Shown: in pieces, positions 1 to 5,175 of the stretch
Position numbering within the stretch: the stretch's first letter is position 1
How the letters are laid out: each line of letters starts with the position of its first letter
Source: an uncultured Pseudomonadota bacterium
Lineage (GTDB): Bacteria; Pseudomonadota; Gammaproteobacteria; Steroidobacterales; Steroidobacteraceae
Assembly (NCBI GenBank): GCA_903890265.1
Contig: CAITAM010000534.1
Coordinates: 1-7,180 of the forward strand
Length of the DNA stretch: 7,180 nucleotides
Direction of reading: 5' to 3'
The notes under the pieces: model-generated
Told to the model about the DNA's origin: nothing
Seen by the model: the letters and a program-made list of their open reading frames with translations, nothing else
Databases searched by the model: none
Program-made: the position numbers and the translations under genes

Positions 1-2
1 CG

Positions 3-776
3 CGCGGCCTGCGTCGCCCGGGACTCGCGGACGTGATGGTTGGCGAGGACCCCGCCTCCGCCGTTTACGTGCGCAACAAGCGCCGCTCCTGCGCCGAGAC
101 GGGCATCGTCTCGGTCGCGCACGACCTGCCGGCGACGACCACGCAGGCCGAGCTCCTTGCGCTGATCGACACGCTGAACGCGGACCCGATCATCGACGGC
201 ATCCTCGTCCAGCTGCCGCTGCCAAAGCACATCGATCCGCAGGCGGTGCTGGAGCGCATCCGGGCCGACAAGGATGTCGACGGCTTCCATCCCTACAACG
301 TCGGTCGTCTGGCACTGAAGAACCCGACCACCCGCCCCTGCACGCCATTTGGCATCGTCAAGCTGCTCGCCGCGACCGGCATGCCGGTGCGCGGCCTCGA
401 CGCGGTCGTGATCGGCCAGTCGAACATCGTCGGCCGGCCGATGGCACTCGAGCTCCTGATGCTGGGCGCGACGGTGACGGTGTGCCACAGCGCAACGAAG
501 GATCTCGAGTCGCACGTGCGGCGTGCCGAACTCCTCGTGGTTGCGGTCGGCAAGCCCGGTTTCGTGCCGGGGGCCTGGGTGCGCGAAGGCGCCATCGTCA
601 TCGACGTCGGCACGAACCGCCTGCCGGACGGCCGCCTGGTCGGTGACGTCGAGTTCGAGGCGGCGAAAGCGCGCGCCGCCTTCATCACGCCGGTACCGGG
701 CGGCGTGGGCCCGATGACGATCGCGGCACTCATGGCCAACACGCTCGAGTCCGCCGAGCGGCGCCTGGGCACCTGA
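3..776 (+). CDS. folD: Bifunctional methylenetetrahydrofolate dehydrogenase / methenyltetrahydrofolate cyclohydrolase, 5'-truncated by window edge
   Basis: FolD is a cytosolic enzyme that interconverts 5,10-methylene-, 5,10-methenyl- and 10-formyl-tetrahydrofolate using NADP, feeding purine and formyl-Met synthesis. The frame is open from base 3 and reads RGLRRPGLADVMVGEDPAS, which lines up with residues about 29 onward of E. coli FolD, so roughly 28 N-terminal residues lie outside the window. The GTG at 33 and ATG at 36 are therefore internal codons, not the start. Visible family signatures are YVxxK with the catalytic lysine at bases 78-80, DGILVQLPLP, DKDVDGFHPYNVGRL, the Rossmann-type VVIGQSNIVGRP, and the C-terminal TPVPGGVGPMT at bases 687-719. 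The 257 visible residues end in a TGA at 774-776. It converges on cysS; from memory folD also lies near cysS in E. coli and Pseudomonas. Identity is certain; nothing is odd apart from the window truncation. Confidence 0.97.
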   Translation, partial: RGLRRPGLADVMVGEDPASAVYVRNKRRSCAETGIVSVAHDLPATTTQAELLALIDTLNADPIIDGILVQLPLPKHIDPQAVLERIRADKDVDGFHPYNVGRLALKNPTTRPCTPFGIVKLLAATGMPVRGLDAVVIGQSNIVGRPMALELLMLGATVTVCHSATKDLESHVRRAELLVVAVGKPGFVPGAWVREGAIVIDVGTNRLPDGRLVGDVEFEAAKARAAFITPVPGGVGPMTIAALMANTLESAERRLGT

Positions 777-789
777 CCGCCAGCGGCCA
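776..789 (-). repeat. Two heptamer units (TGGCCGC, TGGCGGT) like those upstream of cysS
   Basis: Read on the minus strand, these bases are TGGCCGC followed directly by TGGCGGT. The same two units are the outer units of the five-unit heptamer array at 2243-2277, where three TGGTCGT copies sit between them. The first base overlaps the last base of the folD stop codon. The match is exact but short and GC-rich, so shared origin is an inference. Confidence 0.4.
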
Positions 790-812
790 GCGCCCGGGCG
801 GGCCCCGGGCGC
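790..812. terminator. GC-rich hairpin between convergent folD and cysS
   Basis: GCGCCCGGG at 790-798 is perfectly complementary to CCCGGGCGC at 804-812, giving a 9-bp stem with a 5-base loop. It begins 14 bases after the folD stop codon, and its last base overlaps the cysS stop codon (812-814 on the minus strand). The position suits a two-way terminator or mRNA 3'-end stabiliser. No T-run follows on either strand, so it is not a canonical intrinsic terminator, and chance hairpins are common at this GC content. Confidence 0.4.
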
Positions 813-2221
813 TAGCGGTAGCGCCAGCCGGTACCGCCCGCCGTGTCCTCGACCAGCACGCCGGCCGCTGCGAGCTCATCCCGCAACCGATCGGACGCCG
901 CCCAGTCCTTGGCGGCGCGTGCCGCGCGCCGCGCCTCGACCTTGGCCTCGATGTCCGCCACCGACAGACCGCCCCCCCCCGCCGAGCCCGCGAGCGCCTC
1001 GCCCTCCGGGCGGCTCTTCAGCCACTCGTCGGCGTCAAATCCAAGCACGCCCAGCACCGCACCGAGCGCGCGCAACTCCGCGGCGAGCGCCGGCGCCCGC
1101 TCGGGTGCTTCGGTCTTCGCCGCGTTCAGCTCACGCGCCAGCATCGACAGCGCGGCAAAGGCCTCGGGTGAGTTGAAGTCGTCGTCCATCGCCGCCACGA
1201 ACCGCTCGGTCGCGGGTCCTGGCACGTAGGTGGCCGCGGGCGGCACGCCGCGCAGCGCGATGTACCAGCGCTCGAGCAGGCTGTCTGCCTGGCGGAGGTT
1301 GTCGTCGCTGTAATTGATCGGGCCCCGGTAGTGGCTTGCGAGCACGAAGACCCGCAGCACCTCCGCCCGCAGGCGCGGCAGCACGTCCCGGATCGTGAAG
1401 AAGTTACCGAGCGACTTCGACATCTTCTCGTCGTCGACGCGGACGAAACCGTTGTGCATCCAGGTGTTGACGAACGGCGCCTGGCAGGCGGCACACGACT
1501 GCGCGATCTCGTTTTCGTGGTGCGGAAACTTGAGATCCATGCCGCCGCCATGAATGTCAAAGTGGCTGCCGAGCAGCGCGACCGACATCGCGGAGCACTC
1601 GATATGCCAGCCCGGACGGCCACGGCCCCACGGCGAGTCCCAGGCCGGCTCACCGGGCTTTGCCATTTTCCACAGCACGAAATCGAGCGGATCGTGCTTG
1701 GCCTCGTCGACCTCGACACGGGCGCCGGCGCGCAGGTCCGCGAGCCGGCGGCCGGACAACCGGCCGTAACCCTCGAAGCGGCTCACGGAATAGAGCACAT
1801 CGCCGTCGCTCGCCACGTACGCGTAGCCGCGCTCGACCAGTGTCGCGATCATGGCGATGATTTCCGCGATGTAATCGGTAGCGCGCGGTTCGTGCTCCGG
1901 CGCCTCGACGCCTAGCCGCGCACAGTCCTCGTGCATCGCCGCGATATAGCGGGCGGTCAGCGCCTCGTAGGGCTCACCGTTCTTCGCCGCGCGCTCGATG
2001 ATCTTGTCGTCGATGTCGGTGATGTTGCGCACGTGCGTCACGCGGTAGCCGCGGAACCTGAGGTAGCGGCGGACCAGGTCAAAGACCACCATCGACCGCG
2101 CATGACCGACGTGCAGGTGGTCATAGACCGTAATGCCGCAGACGTACATCCGCACGTGGCCGGGCTCCAGCGTGACGAGCGGCTCCTTGGCGCCGGTCAG
2201 GGAATTGTGGATCGAGATCAT
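812..2221 (-). CDS. cysS: Cysteine--tRNA ligase
   Basis: This class I aminoacyl-tRNA synthetase activates cysteine with ATP and charges tRNA-Cys in the cytosol. At 469 residues it is close to E. coli CysRS (461). The four zinc ligands known for the family fall at the same numbers as in E. coli: Cys28, Cys209 (in WHIECS), His234 and Glu238 (in PHHENEIAQS). The HIGH motif appears as HVGH at 37-40, and KMSKS is at 266-270. Also present are NITDIDDKII near 66-75 and the C-terminal KDWAASDRLRDEL segment that ends the tRNA-binding region. The ATG at 2221 is preferred because it puts Cys28 in register; GAGGG lies 10 bases upstream. A run of nine G on the coding strand encodes GGGG at 415-418 in the linker before the C-terminal segment, and the frame is intact on both sides. 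It lies 90 bases downstream of gltX on the same strand and is probably cotranscribed with it. Confidence 0.98.
   Translation of the reverse strand: MISIHNSLTGAKEPLVTLEPGHVRMYVCGITVYDHLHVGHARSMVVFDLVRRYLRFRGYRVTHVRNITDIDDKIIERAAKNGEPYEALTARYIAAMHEDCARLGVEAPEHEPRATDYIAEIIAMIATLVERGYAYVASDGDVLYSVSRFEGYGRLSGRRLADLRAGARVEVDEAKHDPLDFVLWKMAKPGEPAWDSPWGRGRPGWHIECSAMSVALLGSHFDIHGGGMDLKFPHHENEIAQSCAACQAPFVNTWMHNGFVRVDDEKMSKSLGNFFTIRDVLPRLRAEVLRVFVLASHYRGPINYSDDNLRQADSLLERWYIALRGVPPAATYVPGPATERFVAAMDDDFNSPEAFAALSMLARELNAAKTEAPERAPALAAELRALGAVLGVLGFDADEWLKSRPEGEALAGSAGGGGLSVADIEAKVEARRAARAAKDWAASDRLRDELAAAGVLVEDTAGGTGWRYR
972..980 (-). repeat. Nine-base G homopolymer inside cysS
   Basis: Nine consecutive C on the plus strand read as G9 in the cysS coding direction. 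They fall in a Gly-rich linker (residues 415-418) between the helical body and the conserved C-terminal segment. Such tracts are prone to replication or transcription slippage and to base-calling errors; as given, the reading frame is correct. Confidence 0.9.
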
Positions 2222-2242
2222 CGGTTAGGAACCCTCAGGCAA

Positions 2243-2277
2243 TGGCCGCTGGTCGTTGGTCGTTGGTCGTTGGCGGT
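2243..2277 (+). repeat. Tandem heptanucleotide repeat (TGGYSGY)5 between gltX and cysS
   Basis: Five head-to-tail 7-base units are visible: TGGCCGC, three identical TGGTCGT, and TGGCGGT. The three central copies occupy 2250-2270. The array fills much of the 90-base gap between the gltX stop and the cysS start. In the direction of gltX-cysS transcription it reads as ACGACCA units. It is T-richer than its surroundings. It could be a dispersed short tandem repeat family, a protein-binding array or a slippage product; the sequence alone does not decide. Confidence 0.85.
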
Positions 2278-2311
2278 GGACAGGCAGGAACGGCAACGTC
2301 GCGGCCGTCGC

Positions 2312-3724
2312 TCAGGCGACCGACGCCGCACAGAGCGCACCCGCCGCGCTGAACCGCGCCCGTGCGCGCCGGGGCCCCATCAGCGCCAGCAAGGGCCCGA
2401 GCTCGGGGCCGTCGAGCGCGTGGGTGAGCGCCGCACGCAGCGGTCGGTAGAGCGCCTTGCCGCTGCGCCCGGTCGCCGCGCGCACGGCCCCGGTGAGTGC
2501 CGGCCAGTCGGCGCCCGCGTCGAGCGCTGCCGCGGCGGCGGCGTACAGCGCCGCCCCACCGTCGCTGATCGCGGCGAGCACCGCCGGCGGGGCCTCGGGC
2601 AGGTCGCCGTAGACGATCGTGGCGTAGCGCAGCGCATCGGCCGGGAGGATCACGTTCGCGCGCACCGCGGCGAGGAACGCGTCGGACTCGGCCGCCGGCA
2701 CGAGCGCAGGCACGAAGGCCGACAGCGTGCCGTGGTCCGCACGGCGCACCGCCTCCTGCTGCCAGTGGCGGAGCTGGTCGAGATCAAAGCGCGCCGGCGC
2801 CCGGCCGAGGTGGTCGGCACGAAAGCCGGCGCGCCGCTCGGCATCGGTGTGCCAGCCCTCGGCCGCCGGCGTGTGGCCCAGCCGGAACAGGAGGTTCAGC
2901 ACGGCCTCGGCGAGATAGCCCTCGTCGCGCAGGTCCGACACGCTGGCGGCACCGTGGCGCTTGGACAGCGGTGCGCCGTCCGCTCCCACGAGCAGCGGCA
3001 GGTGGCCGTAGCGCGGCGGGGCAAGGTCGAGCGCCTCGAGCAGCAGGATCTGCCGCGGCGTGTTGGCGACGTGGTCCTCGCCCCGGAGCACGTCGGTAAT
3101 GCCCATCGCCGCATCGTCGATGGCGTTCGAGGCCAGGAACGAGGCGCTGCCATCGGCGCGGCGGATCACGAAGTCACCGAGGGTCGCCGAGTCGAACGAC
3201 TGCGCGCCGCGCACGAGGTCCTCGTAACGGATCGTCTGCGACGCAGGCACCCGAAAACGCAGCGACGCGGGCTCGTTGGCCGCCAGTCGCCACTGCACCT
3301 CGGCAGGAGACAGCCGGTCGCAGCCACCGGCATAGCGGGGTGGCTCGCCGCGGGCGATCTGTCGCTTGCGGGCAAGCTCCAGGGTCGTGGCGCTGCAGAA
3401 GCAGTGGTAGGCCCGCTCGCGGCCGACGAGTTCGGCAAAGCGACTGGCATAGAGGGCCGCGCGCGCCGACTGCCGGTACGGCCCGAGCGGGTCTTCACGG
3501 CCGGGCCCGGCGTCGTAGTCAAGGCCAAGCCAGGCGAGGTCATCGACCAGTGCCGTGACGCTCGCCTCGGTCGAGCGCGCCGCATCGGTGTCCTCGACGC
3601 GCAGCACGAAGCGCCCGCCGGCGTGTCGGGCGTAGAGCCAGCTGAAGAGCGCGGTCCGGGCATTGCCCAAATGCAGCAGCCCGGTCGGACTGGGCGCAAA
3701 TCGGGTGACGGGAAGGGGTACCAT
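2312..3724 (-). CDS. gltX: Glutamate--tRNA ligase (GluRS), possibly the second-type GluRS
   Basis: This class I synthetase charges tRNA-Glu, or tRNA-Gln with glutamate in organisms that use the amidotransferase route. The 470-residue protein opens with TRFAPSPTG and HLGN at 18-21 (the HIGH equivalent), followed by NARTALFSWL and RVEDTD. SPTG rather than EPNG separates it from GlnRS, and full length separates it from the short GluQ enzyme. The second motif is PLSKR at 252-256; the usual first Lys is Pro but Lys255 remains. A zinc-type element CFC (Cys108, Cys110) with Cys135 is present, but Arg occupies position 137 where E. coli has the fourth ligand His127. The FDLDQL segment at 313-318 precedes the helical anticodon-binding part, whose GKALYRPLRAAL motif suits bacterial GluRS. 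The frame stays open upstream to 3982, but homology begins at the ATG at 3724. No Shine-Dalgarno sequence precedes that ATG. From memory, Pseudomonas carries glnS at this position between cysS and ppiB. Confidence 0.95.
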   Translation of the reverse strand: MVPLPVTRFAPSPTGLLHLGNARTALFSWLYARHAGGRFVLRVEDTDAARSTEASVTALVDDLAWLGLDYDAGPGREDPLGPYRQSARAALYASRFAELVGRERAYHCFCSATTLELARKRQIARGEPPRYAGGCDRLSPAEVQWRLAANEPASLRFRVPASQTIRYEDLVRGAQSFDSATLGDFVIRRADGSASFLASNAIDDAAMGITDVLRGEDHVANTPRQILLLEALDLAPPRYGHLPLLVGADGAPLSKRHGAASVSDLRDEGYLAEAVLNLLFRLGHTPAAEGWHTDAERRAGFRADHLGRAPARFDLDQLRHWQQEAVRRADHGTLSAFVPALVPAAESDAFLAAVRANVILPADALRYATIVYGDLPEAPPAVLAAISDGGAALYAAAAAALDAGADWPALTGAVRAATGRSGKALYRPLRAALTHALDGPELGPLLALMGPRRARARFSAAGALCAASVA

Positions 3725-3731
3725 GCGGGTC

Positions 3732-3737
3732 AGTATA
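3732..3737 (-). promoter_or_regulatory. Candidate -10 element (TATACT) for gltX-cysS
   Basis: On the minus strand the sequence reads CATTATACTG, with TATACT ending eight bases before the gltX ATG. A start site about seven bases downstream would coincide with that ATG, implying a leaderless or near-leaderless mRNA, which agrees with the lack of a Shine-Dalgarno sequence. I see no convincing -35 hexamer at 15-18 bases. Confidence 0.4.
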
Positions 3738-3739
3738 AT
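3734..3739 (+). promoter_or_regulatory. Consensus -10 element (TATAAT) for the cyclophilin-lpxH pair
   Basis: TATAAT is a perfect sigma-70-type -10 match, in one of the few AT-rich spots of the window and inside the 49-base divergent gap. The expected start near 3746 leaves a leader of about 28 bases that contains the GGAG site. The region 16-18 bases upstream (GGAAGG-like) does not resemble TTGACA, and there is no extended TGn, so strength may depend on an activator or on the -10 alone. Confidence 0.55.
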
Positions 3740-3759
3740 GCGGCGACGTTCCCGCCGAT

Positions 3760-3763
3760 GGAG
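3760..3763 (+). promoter_or_regulatory. Shine-Dalgarno GGAG that fixes the cyclophilin start
   Basis: GGAG lies 10 bases before the ATG at 3774 and supports that start over the earlier in-frame ATGs at 3663 and beyond, which lie inside or next to the gltX 5' end. Starting at 3774 also gives a clean signal peptide. Confidence 0.6.
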
Positions 3764-3773
3764 TAAGCCCGCC

Positions 3774-4448
3774 ATGCCCTCGTCAACCGCATCCTTCCGC
3801 CTGCGCCACTTCGGCCCCCTCGCCTGCCTGCTTGCGCTGACCGGCCTCGCCGGCCTCGTCACCACCGGCCCGGCCCGTGCCGAGGACAAAGCGCCACCGG
3901 CACCCCGGGTTCGGGTCGAGACGTCGCTCGGCAGCTTTACGGTGGAACTCAATTCCGAACGCGCACCGCTGTCGTCCGCCAACTTCCTCGACTACGTGAA
4001 GTCCGGGCACTACGCGGGCACGGTCTTCCATCGCGTCATCGACAATTTCGTCATCCAGGGTGGCGGCTTCGACGCCAGCTACAAGCTGAAAAGCGTCCGC
4101 GCCCCGGTCTCCAACGAGTCCGGCAACGGGCTCCTGAACCGCCGTGGCACGATCGGCATCGCGCGCAGCGACCTGCCCCATTCGGGTAACTGCCAGTTCT
4201 ACATCAACCTGACCGATAACGACGCACTCGATCCGCAGCCGCTGCGCTGGGGCTACGCGGTGTTCGGCAAGGTCGTCGAGGGCATGGACGTGATCGACAG
4301 GATCGGCCACGTCGCCACCGGCAGCGCCGGCCCCTTCCCGAAGGACGTGCCGACGGTGCCGGTCGTGATCAAGAGCGCGACGCTGATCGGCGGCGGCGCG
4401 CCAGCCGCTGATCCCGCCGTCGCACCGGCCGCCACGCCGGCCGGCTGA
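3774..4448 (+). CDS. Peptidyl-prolyl cis-trans isomerase, cyclophilin type, predicted periplasmic
   Basis: Cyclophilins speed cis-trans isomerisation of X-Pro bonds during protein folding. The 224-residue product begins with a typical Sec signal peptide: Arg/His at 9-12, a hydrophobic core at about 14-31, and an Ala-Arg-Ala cleavage site at 34-36. The cyclophilin domain runs from about 45 to 206, with FHRVI at 85-89 (catalytic Arg87), FVIQGGGF at 92-99, GTIGIAR at 125-131, QFYIN at 141-145 and YAVFGKVVEGMDVID at 161-175. Similarity to E. coli PpiA (also exported) looks closer than to cytosolic PpiB, although the position next to lpxH is that of ppiB in E. coli and Pseudomonas; I leave the symbol open. 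The last ~18 residues are Ala/Pro-rich and look disordered. Cys18 lies inside the hydrophobic core without a proper lipobox, so it is not called a lipoprotein. lpxH follows after 10 bases, suggesting an operon. Confidence 0.93.
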   Translation: MPSSTASFRLRHFGPLACLLALTGLAGLVTTGPARAEDKAPPAPRVRVETSLGSFTVELNSERAPLSSANFLDYVKSGHYAGTVFHRVIDNFVIQGGGFDASYKLKSVRAPVSNESGNGLLNRRGTIGIARSDLPHSGNCQFYINLTDNDALDPQPLRWGYAVFGKVVEGMDVIDRIGHVATGSAGPFPKDVPTVPVVIKSATLIGGGAPAADPAVAPAATPAG

Positions 4449-4458
4449 CCGGGCGGCC

Positions 4459-5175
4459 GTGACCGCGCTCGTCATCTCCGACCTGCACGCGAGCAGCGCC
4501 GACCCCGCCATCGGCGAGCGCCTGGTCGACTTCCTGGACGGCGCGGCGCGCCGGGCGGACGCGCTCTACGTGCTGGGCGATCTGTTCGAGTCGTGGCTGG
4601 GCGATGACGACCCCTCGCCGGCCAATGCGCCGGTCCTTGCCGCCCTGAAGCGCCTCACGACCGGTGGCGTCGCGCTGTATTTCATGCACGGCAACCGTGA
4701 CTTCCTCGTCGGCCCGGGCTTCGCCGCGGCCACGGGCGCCTCGCTCCTGCGCGATCCGACCGTTGTCCTCCACGACGGCGTGCGACTGCTGATGACGCAC
4801 GGCGATGCGCTGTGCGTCGACGACGTGCCGTACCAGAAGTTGCGCGCGACCGTGCGCGATCCCGCCCTGCAGCGTGCCTTCCTGCGCCTGTCGGTGAAGA
4901 CCCGGGCGGCCGTCGTCGGTGAAGCGCGCGCGGGCAGCGAGGCGCACACGCGCACCCAGGCCATGGCGCTCATGGACGTGAACCCGGCAGCCGTGGAGGA
5001 TGCCTTTCGACGCGCGGGCGTCGACCTCCTGCTGCACGGCCACACGCACCGGCCGGGCGTTCATGACCTCGTGATCGATGGCCGCCCGAGGCGACGCATC
5101 GTGCTCGGCGACTGGTACACCAGCGGCTCGTTCGCGACCCTGGCGCGCGGCAGCGTCACCTTGAGCCCGCTGTAG
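4459..5175 (+). CDS. lpxH: UDP-2,3-diacylglucosamine diphosphatase
   Basis: LpxH is a membrane-associated calcineurin-like metallophosphoesterase that hydrolyses UDP-2,3-diacylglucosamine to lipid X plus UMP, the fourth step of lipid A synthesis. All metal-binding motifs fall at the same residue numbers as in E. coli LpxH: Asp8 and His10 (SDLH), Asp41 (LGDLFE), Asn79 (HGNRD), His114 (THGD), and His195 and His197 (GHTHRP). Other family blocks are SWLGDDDP at 45-52 and MDVNPAAV at 172-179. Length is 238 residues against 240 in E. coli. The start is GTG at 4459, 10 bases after the cyclophilin stop, with only a weak GGGCGG upstream, so translation probably depends on coupling to the preceding gene. 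The TAG stop lies inside the 3' end of the convergent miaE gene (20-base overlap). Presence of LpxH rather than LpxI or LpxG fits a beta- or gammaproteobacterium. Confidence 0.97.
   Translation: MTALVISDLHASSADPAIGERLVDFLDGAARRADALYVLGDLFESWLGDDDPSPANAPVLAALKRLTTGGVALYFMHGNRDFLVGPGFAAATGASLLRDPTVVLHDGVRLLMTHGDALCVDDVPYQKLRATVRDPALQRAFLRLSVKTRAAVVGEARAGSEAHTRTQAMALMDVNPAAVEDAFRRAGVDLLLHGHTHRPGVHDLVIDGRPRRRIVLGDWYTSGSFATLARGSVTLSPL

Noticed and set aside
33..38. GTG/ATG at the left edge as the folD start
   Set aside because: In-frame FolD homology continues upstream to base 3, so these are internal codons of a gene cut by the window.
1931..3766. 611-codon plus-strand open frame across the 5' end of cysS and all of gltX
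   Set aside because: It is antisense to two clear synthetase genes, is dominated by Arg, Gly, Ala and Val, shows no domain I recognise, and is expected from high-GC codon use in the opposite frame.
3758..3766. Minimal ATG-GAG-TAA frame in the cyclophilin leader
   Set aside because: It has no ribosome binding site of its own, and its GGAG serves as the Shine-Dalgarno site of the cyclophilin; probably chance.
3663..3773. Earlier starts for the cyclophilin
   Set aside because: They lie within or beside the gltX 5' end and upstream of or in the promoter, and they would bury the signal peptide; the ATG at 3774 has a GGAG site.
3816..3830. Cys18 of the cyclophilin as a lipoprotein acylation site
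   Set aside because: The residues before it (P-L-A) do not fit a lipobox, and it falls inside the hydrophobic core with a good ARA cleavage site further on.
3725..3982. 86-residue N-terminal extension of gltX
   Set aside because: GluRS homology begins at the ATG at 3724, the extension is composed of random-looking basic residues, and it would run through the promoter and the 5' end of the cyclophilin gene.
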